NCBI GenBank assembly: GCA_963710665.1
Contig: CAVQBC010000006.1
Span: 124,001-188,000 of the forward strand
DNA length: 64,000 bases
Direction: 5' to 3'
DNA from: CAVQBC01 sp963710665
GTDB taxonomy: Bacteria > Actinomycetota > Thermoleophilia > Solirubrobacterales > Solirubrobacteraceae
The position numbers were made by a program, and so were the translations under genes. Below are positions 35,086-44,420 of this stretch, one piece after another (positions within the stretch are counted from its first letter, which is position 1; every line of letters starts with the position of its first letter). Under the pieces are notes generated by a model. It saw only the letters and a program-made list of their open reading frames with translations. It was not told where the DNA came from and did not search any database.

Positions 35086-36396
35086 TCAGCCCGGCCGCGC
35101 GTTGCGCAGCGAGTAGTCCAGCAGCGAGAGCGGGTGGTAGATCGGCACCGGCTGCTCGAGGTGGGCCGCGATCTGCAGCGCGCAGCCGGGGTTGCCGGCG
35201 GCGATCGCCTGCGCGCCGGTGGCGGCGAGGTTCGCGGCCTTGCGCGCCCCCAGCGTGCCGGCGGCGTCGGGCTGCGTGAGGTTGTAGATGCCGGCCGAGC
35301 CGCAGCACAGCTCCCACTCGGCCGGCTCGACCAGCTCGAGCCCGGGGATCCCGCGCAGCAGCTCGCGCGGCGGCTGCCGCACGCCCTGGGCATGGGCGAG
35401 GTGGCACGCGTCGTGGTAGGCGACCTTGAGCTCGAGCGGGTGGCGCACGATCCGCGGCTCGTGCTCGGCCAGCAGCTCGGTGACGTCCTTCACCTTGGCC
35501 GAGAACGCGGCGGCGCGCTCGCCCCACTCCGGGTCGTCGGCCAGCAGGTGCCCGTAGTCCTTCATCGCCGACCCGCAGCCGGCGACGTTGACGGCGATCG
35601 CGTCGAAGTCCTCGTAGGCCGCGATCGTCGCCTTGGCGAGGTCGAGCGCGTCGTCCTCGAGGCCCGAGTGCAGCTGCAGCGCCCCGCAGCAGCGCGGCGA
35701 ACGGGGGGCGTGGACCTCGAAGCCCTCGGCGGCCAGGACGCGCACCGTGGCCGCGTTGACGTCGCCGAAGAACACGCGCTGGACGCAGCCCTGCATGAGC
35801 GCGACGCGGCCGCGCGCGGCCCCGCGGGCCGGGGTGACCTCCGGCAGCCGCCGGACGGCGTTGCGCAGCCCGACCTCGGGGGTCAGCCCGAGCAGCGCCT
35901 TGAGCTGCGGCACGCGCGCGAGCAGCTCGGAGCCCGCGAGGCGCTCGGTGATGCCGAGGCGGCGCTGGAGCGCGAGCACGGGGACCATCGCCCGCAGCCG
36001 TCCCGGGTGGGTGAAGAGCTCGAAGATCGCCCGGCGCCAGGCGCGCTCGGCGAGCGGGCGGTCCGCGTTGCGCTCGACCTGCGGCCGCGTCTGCTCGATC
36101 AGCCGGTCGTACTTGACGCCCGAGGGGCACGCGGTCACGCACGCCATGCAGCCGAGGCAGCGGTCGAAGTGCGTCGCCATCTCGGCCGAGACCTCGGCGC
36201 CGTCCTCGTGGCCGACGCGCATCAGCACGATCCGCCCGCGCGGCGAGTCCATCTCGTCCTTGAAGACCGCGTAGCTCGGGCACGTCGGCAGGCAGAAGCC
36301 GCAGTGCACGCAGTCGCGGATCAGCTCGGGGTCCGGCGGGCGCCGGTCGTCCCATGCGCCGCGGGCGGCGACCTCGGTGAGATCGAGGGACGACAA
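35086..36396 (-). CDS. glcF: Glycolate oxidase iron-sulfur subunit
   Basis: 436 residues from a TTG at 36396. Two ferredoxin-like clusters are visible, CVHCGFCLPTCPSY and CLGCMACVTACPSGVKYDRL, followed by two CCG domains (RCCGALQLHSG; ELCCGSAGIYN with cognate HDACHLAH). It hands electrons from the flavin subunits GlcD/GlcE to the membrane. Last gene of lctP-glcD-glcE-glcF; only 2 bp separate it from glcE. Confidence 0.93.
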   Translation of the reverse strand: MSSLDLTEVAARGAWDDRRPPDPELIRDCVHCGFCLPTCPSYAVFKDEMDSPRGRIVLMRVGHEDGAEVSAEMATHFDRCLGCMACVTACPSGVKYDRLIEQTRPQVERNADRPLAERAWRRAIFELFTHPGRLRAMVPVLALQRRLGITERLAGSELLARVPQLKALLGLTPEVGLRNAVRRLPEVTPARGAARGRVALMQGCVQRVFFGDVNAATVRVLAAEGFEVHAPRSPRCCGALQLHSGLEDDALDLAKATIAAYEDFDAIAVNVAGCGSAMKDYGHLLADDPEWGERAAAFSAKVKDVTELLAEHEPRIVRHPLELKVAYHDACHLAHAQGVRQPPRELLRGIPGLELVEPAEWELCCGSAGIYNLTQPDAAGTLGARKAANLAATGAQAIAAGNPGCALQIAAHLEQPVPIYHPLSLLDYSLRNARPG

Positions 36397-36398
36397 GC

Positions 36399-37577
36399 TC
36401 AGATCCCGCCGACGAAGGCGCCGGGGCGGAAGATCCGCGCCGGGTCGAAGCGCTCCTTGACTCGCCGCATCACCGCGAGCGTACCGTCATCGATCGCGCC
36501 CCAGGGGTCCGGTACCGCGGTCCGCACCGCGTCGGGGGCGTCGAGCAGGGCGCACGCGCGCGGCGCCAGCGCGGAGCGCAGGGCGGCGATTCGCGCCGGC
36601 AGGTCCTCGCCCTCGAAGCGCACCCACAGCAGACCGAGCGCCGCCCGGCCGACGAGCTCGCCGCCGCCGGCGGCCGCCGCCCGCGCGGCGGCGGGGATGT
36701 CCGTGGGGCGCCCGGAGACCCGCACGACCGCGCCGGTCGCGGAGCGCTGCCCGGCGCGCTGGCGCGCCCACAGGTCCTGGTCTGCGGCGGTGTGCTCGAC
36801 GTCGGCGAGCCCCGCGCTGCGCAGCCGCTCGGTCGCCGCGGCCGCCTGGCGCTCCGCGGCGGTCCCGCCGAAGCGCACCAGCACCTCGCCGCGGCCGTCG
36901 CGCCAGGCGACGTCGAGGCTGTCGGCCTCGAGCGGCAGCCGCGCGAGCGCCATCGCGGCGGCGCCGAGGCTCTCGGGGTCGTCCGCGACGCCGTGCACCG
37001 TGGCGGTCGCCTCCGGGTAGGGGTGCAGCCGCACCGCGACGCTCACCACGAGGCCGAGCGTGCCGTGCGAGCCGGCGAACAGCTTGCCGAGGTCGTAGCC
37101 CGCGACGTTCTTGATCACCTTGCCGCCGGCCTTGGCGAGCGTGCCGTCCGACAGCGCGACGGTGATGCCCACCACGAGGTCGCGCACGCCGCCGTAGCGG
37201 TGGCGCAGCGGGCCGGAGTCGGCGGTGGCCACGAGCCCGCCGACGGTGGGGGAGCGACCCTCCCCGCCCGCCCTCGCCGGCGGCGGGGGGTCGAGCGCCA
37301 GCATCTGGCCGGCCTCGTTGAACGTCGCCTGTGCGTCCTCGAGCGGCGCGCCGGCCTGCAGCACCGCGGTGAGGTCGCCCTCGTTGTGCTCGAGCACGCT
37401 GCCGAGCCCGCCGGTGTCGAGCTCGACGGCGGTCGGCTCGCCCGCGGCGCCCCAGCCGAGCTTCGTGCCGCCGCCGCGGGGCCGGACGGTGCGGCCCTCG
37501 TCGCCGAGGGCGCGCAGCAGGTCGGCGGCCTCCTCGGGGGTGTCCGGTCTGCGGGTGTCCGCCGCGGCGGTCGCCAT
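36399..37577 (-). CDS. glcE: Glycolate oxidase FAD-binding subunit
   Basis: 392 residues, ATG 37577. PCMH-type FAD-binding domain: VRPRGGGTKLGWG at the N-terminus, PTVGGLVATADSGPLRHRYG, and GGKVIKNVAGYDLGKLFAGS, the typical GlcE signature. The C-terminal half is shorter than in GlcD, as expected for the E subunit. It forms the glycolate oxidase complex with GlcD and GlcF; 3 bp to glcD. Confidence 0.92.
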   Translation of the reverse strand: MATAAADTRRPDTPEEAADLLRALGDEGRTVRPRGGGTKLGWGAAGEPTAVELDTGGLGSVLEHNEGDLTAVLQAGAPLEDAQATFNEAGQMLALDPPPPARAGGEGRSPTVGGLVATADSGPLRHRYGGVRDLVVGITVALSDGTLAKAGGKVIKNVAGYDLGKLFAGSHGTLGLVVSVAVRLHPYPEATATVHGVADDPESLGAAAMALARLPLEADSLDVAWRDGRGEVLVRFGGTAAERQAAAATERLRSAGLADVEHTAADQDLWARQRAGQRSATGAVVRVSGRPTDIPAAARAAAAGGGELVGRAALGLLWVRFEGEDLPARIAALRSALAPRACALLDAPDAVRTAVPDPWGAIDDGTLAVMRRVKERFDPARIFRPGAFVGGI

Positions 37578-37580
37578 CGC

Positions 37581-39026
37581 CTAGAAGCGCTCCGCGAGGC
37601 CGGCGACCTCCAGCGGATGGCGCCGGTAGGGGCCCGGCACCTCGCCGCACAGGCGCGGCGTGGGCATGACCTTGCCGGGGTTGGCGAGGCCCGCCGGGTC
37701 GAAGGCGCAGCGCAGGCGCTGGAACGCGTCGAGATCCGACTCGTCGAACATCTTGGGCATGTGCTTCTTCTTGTCCACGCCGACGCCGTGCTCGCCGGTG
37801 ATCGAGCCGCCCACCTCCAGGCAGGCGTCGAGGATCAGCCCGGAGAGCTCCTCGGCCTTCTCGGCCTCCCCGGGGACGGCGCCGTCGTAGCAGACGAGCG
37901 GGTGCAGGTTGCCGTCGCCCGCGTGGAAGACGTTGGCCACCTGCATGTCGTACTCGGCGGCGAGCTGGTCGATGCGCTCGAGCACCTCGGGCAGCTTGGT
38001 GCGCGGGATCACGCCGTCCTGCACGAAGTAGTTGGGCGCGATCCGCCCCATCGCCGGGAACGCCGCCTTCCGGGTCTTCCAGAACAGCTGGCGCTCGGCC
38101 TCGTCGCGCGCCACGCGGACGTCGTCGGACCCGCAGCTCTCGCAGATCGCCACGACCTCGTCGAAGCGCGCCTCGCACTCGTGCTCGGCGCCGTCGAGCT
38201 CGACGAGCAGGGCCGCCCCGCGGCCGACCGGATAGCCGGCGTGGGCCATCTCCTCCGAGGCGCGGATCGCGAGCGCGTCCATCATCTCGATCGCGCCGGG
38301 GACGACGCCCGCCTGCACGATCGCGGAGACCGCCTCGCCGCCCTGGCGGGTGGTGTCGAAGAACGCCACGAGCGTCTTGACCGTCTCGGGCGAGGGCATG
38401 ACGCGGAGCCACACCTTCGTGGCCACCGCCAGCGTGCCCTCCGAGCCGACCACCGCGCCCAGCAGGTCGTAGCCCGGCGGGTCGAGCTCGCGGCCGCCGA
38501 TCTCGACGCGCTCCCCGTCGGCCAGCACGAGCTCGAGCCCGCAGACGTAGTTGGTCGTGAAGCCGTACTTGAAGCAGTGCGCGCCGCCGGAGTTCTCGGC
38601 CACGTTGCCGCCGATCGAGCACACGATCTGGCTCGACGGGTCGGGCGGATAGAAGTAGTCCGGCGCGACCGCGGCCGACACGGACGCGTTGGTCACGCCG
38701 GGCTCCACGCACACGCGGGCGTTGTCGAGGTCGACCTCGACGATGCGCTGCATCCGCGAGACGACGATCAGCACCCCGTCGGTCAGCGGCAGGGCGCCGC
38801 CCGAGAGGCCCGACCCCGACCCGCGCGCCACCCACGGCACGCCGGCCCGGGCGCAGGCCCGCACGACGCCCTGCACCTCCTCGGTGGTCGCCGGCAGCAC
38901 CGCCGCGATCGGCACCGCGTGGTACTGCAGCAGCCCGTCGGACTCATAGGTCCGGAGCTGGTCGGCCTGGGTGTAGACCCACTCGTCGCCGGCGACGCGT
39001 CGCAGCTCTCGGACCAGTTCGCTCAT
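37581..39026 (-). CDS. glcD: Glycolate/lactate oxidase FAD-linked subunit
   Basis: 481 residues from ATG 39026, which overlaps the lctP stop (ATGA). The FAD domain shows PWVARGSGSGLSGGALPLTD, PPDPSSQIVCSIGGNVAENS and TNYVCGLELVLADGE; the C-terminal FAD-oxidase domain has VANVFHAGDGNLHPLVCYDG (metal/substrate His) and GSITGEHGVGVDKKKHMP. It oxidises 2-hydroxy acids such as glycolate or D-lactate to the 2-oxo acid; coupling with a lactate permease leaves glycolate and D-lactate both open. Confidence 0.93.
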   Translation of the reverse strand: MSELVRELRRVAGDEWVYTQADQLRTYESDGLLQYHAVPIAAVLPATTEEVQGVVRACARAGVPWVARGSGSGLSGGALPLTDGVLIVVSRMQRIVEVDLDNARVCVEPGVTNASVSAAVAPDYFYPPDPSSQIVCSIGGNVAENSGGAHCFKYGFTTNYVCGLELVLADGERVEIGGRELDPPGYDLLGAVVGSEGTLAVATKVWLRVMPSPETVKTLVAFFDTTRQGGEAVSAIVQAGVVPGAIEMMDALAIRASEEMAHAGYPVGRGAALLVELDGAEHECEARFDEVVAICESCGSDDVRVARDEAERQLFWKTRKAAFPAMGRIAPNYFVQDGVIPRTKLPEVLERIDQLAAEYDMQVANVFHAGDGNLHPLVCYDGAVPGEAEKAEELSGLILDACLEVGGSITGEHGVGVDKKKHMPKMFDESDLDAFQRLRCAFDPAGLANPGKVMPTPRLCGEVPGPYRRHPLEVAGLAERF

Positions 39027-40684
39027 ACCACCATCCAACCGAGCACGGCCGTGGACTGCAAGTACACCAGGATGCACATCAGAAGCAACAGCAGCAGGCT
39101 CCAGCCGAGGACCTTTCTGAACAGGTCGCCCTCCTGGCCGCCGAGGCCGACCGCGGCGGCGCCGATGGCCAGGTTCTGGGGCGAGACCATCTTGCCGAGG
39201 ACGCCGCCGGAGGAGTTCGCGGCCGCGAGCAGCGTCGGGTCGAGGCCCGCCTCGCGGGCGGCCTCCACCTGCAGCACGCCGAACAGCGAGTTCGACGACG
39301 TGTCGGAGCCGGTGACCGCGACCCCGAGCCAGCCGATGATCGACGACAGGAAGCCGAGCAGGCCCCCGGCGCCGGCGATCCACAGCCCGAGCGTGATGGT
39401 CTGGCCCGACTGGTTGAGCACGTAGGCCAGGCCGAGCACCAGCGCCACGGTGACCGTCGCCCACTTGAGCTGGTTCAGCGACTGGCCGTAGATGCGCAGC
39501 GCCCGTCCGGGGCCGATCCGCAACACGGCCATCGTCAGCAGGCCGGCCACCAGCAGCAGCGTCCCCGCCGCGGACCCGACGTTGAGCTTGTAGGTCAGGC
39601 TCGTGAGCTCCTCGCCGTCGGCGTTGACGACGTTCAGCCCCGGCCACGTGAACTCGGTGCCGACGCTCTCGAGGAACGTCTTCACCGGGCTCCATTGGGC
39701 GATGCCGAAGATCACGATGATGATCAGGTAGGGCGCGTAGGCCTTGGCGATGTCGCCGCGCGTGTCCGGTCCCTTGCCGTCGCGCCGGCGCACCTCGGCC
39801 TCGTGCGTCGAGTCGCTGACCGCCGCGCCGGCCATCGCGGGACTCCCGGGCGCCTCGCCCACCAGCGGCTCGCTCGGCTGCCACACCCGCAGCAGCAGGA
39901 CGATCGCGCCCGCGCCGAGCAGCGAGGCGACGATGTCGGTCAGCTCCACCGAGACGAAGTTCGAGCACGCGAACTGGCCGAGCGCGAAGACCGCGCCGCC
40001 CACGATCGCCGCGGGCCAGGTCTGGCGCACGCCCCGCATGCCGTCGACCATGCCGACGAGGATCAGCGGCACGATCAGTGCCAGGATCGGCGTCTGGCGG
40101 CCGACCATCGCGCCCAGGTCCTCCTTGGGCAGCTCGGTCAGCCCCGCGAGCGTGACGATGGGGATCGCGATGGCGCCGAAGGCGACCGGCGCCGTGTTGG
40201 CGACGAGCGCCACGGCGGCGGCCTTCATCGGCTTGAAGCCGACGGCGATCAGCATCACGGCGGTGATCGCGACGGGAGTGCCGAAGCCAGCCAGCGCCTC
40301 CAGCAGGGCGCCGAAGCAGAACGCGATCATCACGGCCTGGATGCGCTGGTCGTCGGAGATCGACGAGAACGAGCGCCGCAGCACCTGGAAGTGGCCGGTG
40401 GCGACGGTCATGTTGTAGATCCAGATCGCGTTCCAGACGATCCACATGATCGGGAACAGCCCGAAGGCGGCGCCCTCGATCCCGGAGTTCACGGCCTGGC
40501 CGACCGGCATCGAGTAGACGACCACCGCGACGATCAGGCCGACCAGCAGCGCCAGCCCCGAGGCGACATGCGCCTTGAGCTTGAGGCCGCCGAGCAGCAC
40601 GAACAGCGCGATGATCGGCAGCGCGGCGAAGATCGAGCTCGCGAAGAGCGAGTCCCCCACCGGGTCATAGACCTGCGTGTACAT
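39023..40684 (-). CDS. lctP: L-lactate / glycolate permease (LctP family)
   Basis: 553 residues from ATG 40684, about 13 hydrophobic helices. Family hallmarks are AFCFGALLEALAGFGTPVAI, VALVANTAPVAFGAIAIPIV, FLSSIIGWLGVAVTGSDTSS and SSGGVLGKMVSPQNLAIGAA. LctP/GlcA proteins import L-lactate, D-lactate and glycolate with protons. First gene of the leftward operon that continues with glcD, glcE and glcF, so uptake and oxidation are co-expressed. Confidence 0.95.
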   Translation of the reverse strand: MYTQVYDPVGDSLFASSIFAALPIIALFVLLGGLKLKAHVASGLALLVGLIVAVVVYSMPVGQAVNSGIEGAAFGLFPIMWIVWNAIWIYNMTVATGHFQVLRRSFSSISDDQRIQAVMIAFCFGALLEALAGFGTPVAITAVMLIAVGFKPMKAAAVALVANTAPVAFGAIAIPIVTLAGLTELPKEDLGAMVGRQTPILALIVPLILVGMVDGMRGVRQTWPAAIVGGAVFALGQFACSNFVSVELTDIVASLLGAGAIVLLLRVWQPSEPLVGEAPGSPAMAGAAVSDSTHEAEVRRRDGKGPDTRGDIAKAYAPYLIIIVIFGIAQWSPVKTFLESVGTEFTWPGLNVVNADGEELTSLTYKLNVGSAAGTLLLVAGLLTMAVLRIGPGRALRIYGQSLNQLKWATVTVALVLGLAYVLNQSGQTITLGLWIAGAGGLLGFLSSIIGWLGVAVTGSDTSSNSLFGVLQVEAAREAGLDPTLLAAANSSGGVLGKMVSPQNLAIGAAAVGLGGQEGDLFRKVLGWSLLLLLLMCILVYLQSTAVLGWMVV

Positions 40685-40753
40685 GAGCCTCCCTCTCCCT
40701 CCCCTGGGGATACTGTGCCGTCGGGTACCCAACTGCCTGCCAGGCGAACCTCC
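40685..40753. promoter_or_regulatory. Shared divergent promoter region, lctP-glcDEF / lutABC
   Basis: Only 69 bp separate the two start codons. It contains the palindrome GGGTACCC (40723-40730) and, reading right, TACCCA as a weak -10. Two operons for 2-hydroxy acid use must share control here. No regulator gene lies next to it, which is unusual for lut loci that commonly carry LutR or LldR. Confidence 0.5.
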
Positions 40754-41479
40754 ATGCGCGTCGCCCTCTTCGTCACCTGCTTCAACGACACGCTGTTCCC
40801 CTCCACCGGCCGCGCGGTGGTCGAGCTGCTGGAGCGCCTCGGCTGCGAGGTCTCGTTCCCGGAGGCCCAGACCTGCTGCGGGCAGATGCACGCCAACACC
40901 GGCTATCAGCTCGAGGCGGTGCCGCTGGCACGGCGCTTCGTGCGGGTGTTCGGGGACGCCGACGTCGTGGTCTCGCCGTCGGCCTCGTGCGTGGGCATGG
41001 TCCGCGACCAGTACGCGAAGCTGGCCGAGCTGGCGGGCGATCCCGAGCTCGCGCGGGCCGTCGACGCGATCGTTCCGCGTGTCCGCGAGCTGACCGAGCT
41101 GCTGGTCGACGACCTGGGGGTGGAGGACGTCGGCGCGGTGTTCCCGCACCGCGTCGCCTACCACCCGACCTGCCACTCGCTGCGGCTCCTGCGCGTCGGC
41201 GACCGCCCGCTGCGGCTGCTGCGCGCCGTGCGCGGGATCGACCTCGTCGAGCTCGAGGACGCGCAGGAGTGCTGCGGGTTCGGCGGCACGTTCGCGGTCA
41301 AGAACGCCGACACGTCGATCGCGATGCTCTCGGACAAGCTGCGGCGGGTGCTCGACACGCGCGCCGAGGTCTGCACCGCGGCCGACAACTCGTGCCTGAT
41401 GCACATCGGCGGCGCCCTGCGGCGCCAGCGCACCGGCGTGCGCACCTTGCACCTCGCCGAGATCCTGGCGGCGCGCTGA
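40754..41479 (+). CDS. lutA: L-lactate utilisation protein A, (Fe-S)-binding
   Basis: 241 residues, ATG 40754. Two CCG (DUF224) domains: VALFVTCFNDTLFPSTGRAV with TCCGQMHANTGY, and VAYHPTCHSLRLLRVGD with ECCGFGGTFAVKN. LutA works with LutB and LutC to oxidise L-lactate to pyruvate. One-base overlap with lutB (TGATG). Confidence 0.94.
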   Translation: MRVALFVTCFNDTLFPSTGRAVVELLERLGCEVSFPEAQTCCGQMHANTGYQLEAVPLARRFVRVFGDADVVVSPSASCVGMVRDQYAKLAELAGDPELARAVDAIVPRVRELTELLVDDLGVEDVGAVFPHRVAYHPTCHSLRLLRVGDRPLRLLRAVRGIDLVELEDAQECCGFGGTFAVKNADTSIAMLSDKLRRVLDTRAEVCTAADNSCLMHIGGALRRQRTGVRTLHLAEILAAR

Positions 41480-42876
41480 TGGCCCGAGCGGGATTTCCAG
41501 CCTCCGCGCCCGCCAACCTGGCCAACAGCCAGCTGCGGCGCAACCTCGGCAAGGCGACCAGGACGATCCGCGGCAAGCGGGCCGAGGTCGTCTCCGAGCT
41601 CCCCGACTGGGAGGCGCTGCGCGACGCGGGCGCGGCGATCAAGGCGCGGGCGATGGCGACGCTGCCCGAGCAGCTCGAGCGCCTCGAGGCGGCGGTGACG
41701 CGCGCCGGCGGCACGGTGCACTGGGCGCGCGACGGGGCGGAGGCGAACCGCATCGTGGCGGGCATCGCCCACGGCCACGGGGCGCGCGAGGTCATCAAGG
41801 TCAAGTCGCTGGCCACCGACGAGATCAAGCTCAACGACGCGCTGGCCGCCGAGGGGATCGAGGCGATCGAGACGGACCTCGCGGAGCTGATCGTCCAGCT
41901 CGGCCACGACCGCCAGTCGCACATCCTCGTCCCCGCGATCCACCGCAACCGCGAGGAGATCCGGTCGCTGTTCATGCGCACGATCGCGCGCGGGCGCGAG
42001 CTCGGCCACGACCCGGAGGCGCTCACCGAGGCCGCGCGGCGCCACCTGCGCGAGCGCTTCCTGACCGTGAACATGGCCATCAGCGGGGCGAACTTCGGCG
42101 TCGCCGAGACCGGCACCGTGTGCGTCGTGGAGTCCGAGGGCAACGGGCGCATGTGCACGACGCTGCCCGAGGTGCTCGTGACCGTGATGGGGATCGAGAA
42201 GGTGCTGCCCGAGTGGCGCGACCTCGAGGTCTTCCTGCAGCTGTTGCCGCGCTCGTCCACCGGGGAGCGCATGAACCCCTACACGTCGCTGTGGACCGGG
42301 GTCCGCGAAGGCGACGGGCCGCGCGAGTTCCACCTCGTGCTGCTCGACGGCGGTCGCACCGACGTGCTGGCCGACGAGACCGGACGCCAGGCGCTGCACT
42401 GCATCCGCTGCTCGGCCTGCCTCAACGCGTGCCCGGTGTACTCGCGCACCGGCGGCTTCGCCTACGAGTCGGTCTATCCGGGGCCGATCGGGGCGATCCT
42501 CACGCCGCAGCTCGAGGGGCTCGACCGCGCGCCGACGCTGCCGTGGGCCTCCTCGCTGTGCGGCGCCTGCTACGAGGTCTGCCCCGTCAAGATCGACATC
42601 CCGAGCGTGCTCATCCACCTGCGCGGGCGGGTCGTGCGCGAGCAGAAGCGCCGGACCGACCCGGAGAAGCTGACGATGGGGGCGGTGGGGAAGGTGTTCG
42701 CCTCCCAGGAGCGCTACGAGCGCGCGCAGCGGCTGGTGCGGCGCGGGGCAGGGCCGCTCGCGAAGCTCCCGATCCGGGTGGGCGCGCTCGGAGGCTGGAC
42801 CGAGGCGCGCGAGCTGCCCGAGGTCCCCGAGCAGAGCTTCCGGGACTGGTGGCGGGCGGAGCGGGGCGGGACGTGA
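41479..42876 (+). CDS. lutB: L-lactate utilisation protein B, iron-sulfur
   Basis: 465 residues. N-terminal LUD domain (RIVAGIAHGHGAREVIKVKS; TVNMAISGANFGVAETGTVC) then a ferredoxin domain CIRCSACLNACPVYSRTGGF and CGACYEVCPVKIDIPSVLIH, and the C-terminal LutB region around GKVFASQERYERAQ. All eight cluster cysteines are in place. Overlaps lutC start by 4 bp. Confidence 0.95.
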   Translation: MARAGFPASAPANLANSQLRRNLGKATRTIRGKRAEVVSELPDWEALRDAGAAIKARAMATLPEQLERLEAAVTRAGGTVHWARDGAEANRIVAGIAHGHGAREVIKVKSLATDEIKLNDALAAEGIEAIETDLAELIVQLGHDRQSHILVPAIHRNREEIRSLFMRTIARGRELGHDPEALTEAARRHLRERFLTVNMAISGANFGVAETGTVCVVESEGNGRMCTTLPEVLVTVMGIEKVLPEWRDLEVFLQLLPRSSTGERMNPYTSLWTGVREGDGPREFHLVLLDGGRTDVLADETGRQALHCIRCSACLNACPVYSRTGGFAYESVYPGPIGAILTPQLEGLDRAPTLPWASSLCGACYEVCPVKIDIPSVLIHLRGRVVREQKRRTDPEKLTMGAVGKVFASQERYERAQRLVRRGAGPLAKLPIRVGALGGWTEARELPEVPEQSFRDWWRAERGGT

Positions 42877-43508
42877 GCGCCGCCCGCGACGACGTGCTCG
42901 GCCGCGTCCGCGCCGCGCTGGGCGGCGGGGTGGAGGTCCCCTCCGTGCCGCGCGACTACCGCGTGCCCGGCGACGCCGGCGCGACCGGCGACCCCGAGGT
43001 CGTGGAGCGCTTCTGCGAGCGGGTCGCCGACTACCGCGCGACCGTGCACCGCGTGGAGCGCGGCGGGCTCGAGGACGCGGTCGCGGCGGCCTGCGCGGAG
43101 CGGGGCGCCCAGCGCCTGGCGGTGCCGCCCGGCGGCCCGGCGACGCTGCCCGGGCTCGAGCTGGTCGTCGACGACCCGCCGCTGTCCGCGCGCGACCTCG
43201 ACGGCGTCGACGGCGTCCTCACCGGCAGCGCGCTCGCGATCGCGGAGACCGGCACGATCGTGCTCGACGGCGGCGAGCGCTCCGGCCGCCGCGCGCTGAC
43301 GCTCGTCCCCGACTACCACTGCTGCGTGGTGGAGGCGGCCCGCGTCGTGGCCTCCGTGCCGGACGCCATCGCCGTCCTCGCGGAGGCGGCGGCCGACGGG
43401 CGTCCGGTCACCTTCGTCTCCGGCCCGTCGGCCACCGCGGACATCGAGCTCGAGCGTGTCGAGGGCGTCCACGGCCCGCGCACGCTCGACGTGTTCGTCG
43501 TCTCCTAG
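42873..43508 (+). CDS. lutC: L-lactate utilisation protein C (LUD domain)
   Basis: 211 residues from GTG 42873, inside the lutB stop (GTGA). The LUD core is visible: LTGSALAIAETGTIVLDGGE, LVPDYHCCVVEAARVVASVP and TFVSGPSATADIELERVEGV. Third subunit of the lactate oxidase. Its end overlaps the convergent queuosine-salvage gene by 4 bp. Confidence 0.92.
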   Translation: MSAARDDVLGRVRAALGGGVEVPSVPRDYRVPGDAGATGDPEVVERFCERVADYRATVHRVERGGLEDAVAAACAERGAQRLAVPPGGPATLPGLELVVDDPPLSARDLDGVDGVLTGSALAIAETGTIVLDGGERSGRRALTLVPDYHCCVVEAARVVASVPDAIAVLAEAAADGRPVTFVSGPSATADIELERVEGVHGPRTLDVFVVS

Positions 43509-44401
43509 TACGCGGTCGTCCGCGCGCGGTGGCGCGGGACGGCCTTGTAGCGGGGCTCCCCGCCGCGGGTCCACAGGACGTTGTCGACGTCCGTGGCGGT
43601 CGTGGCGCCATGCGCGGCGACGAGCAGCTCCACCGCGTGCAGCGCGCAGGCGCGGATCTCGACCTCCTCGGGCGAGCCGTGCTCGAGCAGCTCCCCGGCC
43701 TCGATCCGAGCGACGAGGGCGGGCTCGAACTCGAGCACGCCGTCGAGGCGCAGGACGTGCGGGACCAGGTTGTCGGCGAACAGCGTCAGCGATCCGATGT
43801 CGCGAGCGGGGGCGAGGCCCTGCAGATGCAGGTCGGCGGCGGCGATCTGGGCGCGCTTGAAGAACGGCACCGGCGTCCCGTCGTAGGGCGAGACGTCGTG
43901 CCAGGTCGGCCACGCCGCCAGGCGCTCGGCCAGCGCGACGGCCGAGCCGTCGCCGCTGCGCGCGAGCGCCAGGAAGGAGCCGCCGTGGTCGGCGGCGACC
44001 CGCTCGCCGAGCTCCGTCAGGGCGCGCGCGAAGAGCGCCATCAGCTCGTGGCCGGGGTCCTGGCCGAGCACGCGGGCGACGCCGGCGGGGGAGAGCCGGA
44101 CGAGCTCCTCGGCCGGCCACGGGCCGTGCGCGCGCAGGCCGGCCTCGACGGTGCGAAAGCCCGACAGCCCCGGCGGCTTGCGCAGCGTCGGGAACCAGCC
44201 CGAGCCGAAGTTGATCGCGTTGAGCGTCAGCGAGAAGGCGGCGCGGGACTCGGGGTCCTCCCCGCCGAGGTCGGGGACGGGCGGCGGAGCGGCGGGCAGC
44301 GTGCGCGCGTACCGCTCGACCGCGTCCTTGTCGACGCGCACGTGGCGCGCCCGCGCGGCCACGCGCGCGCACGCGACGCGGATGTCGTCGGTGAGCGCCA
44401 T
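43505..44401 (-). CDS. Queuosine salvage family protein (Qng1-like, DUF2419)
   Basis: 298 residues from ATG 44401 (MALTDDIRVACARVAARARH). Family features recalled from queuosine 5'-phosphate N-glycosylase/hydrolase: SRAAFSLTLNAINFGSGWFP near residue 65, LRKPPGLSGFRTVEAGLRAH, and a conserved end NVLWTRGGEPRYKAVPRHRA. It releases the queuine base from queuosine monophosphate for reuse. The upstream frame to 44641 is antisense to the transporter and not used. No tgt or que gene is near. Confidence 0.82.
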   Translation of the reverse strand: MALTDDIRVACARVAARARHVRVDKDAVERYARTLPAAPPPVPDLGGEDPESRAAFSLTLNAINFGSGWFPTLRKPPGLSGFRTVEAGLRAHGPWPAEELVRLSPAGVARVLGQDPGHELMALFARALTELGERVAADHGGSFLALARSGDGSAVALAERLAAWPTWHDVSPYDGTPVPFFKRAQIAAADLHLQGLAPARDIGSLTLFADNLVPHVLRLDGVLEFEPALVARIEAGELLEHGSPEEVEIRACALHAVELLVAAHGATTATDVDNVLWTRGGEPRYKAVPRHRARTTAY

Positions 44402-44420
44402 CGGCTGGCATGATCGCCGC

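Noticed and set aside
32069..36355. Single 1428-residue protein joining the LuxR regulator to glcF
   Set aside because: The extra part is a wrong-frame reading of glcF; ATG 34822 starts the conserved LAL domain.
37581..40445. 954-residue reading for glcD
   Set aside because: The upstream half is an out-of-frame shadow of lctP; ATG 39026 overlaps the lctP stop and begins the family match.
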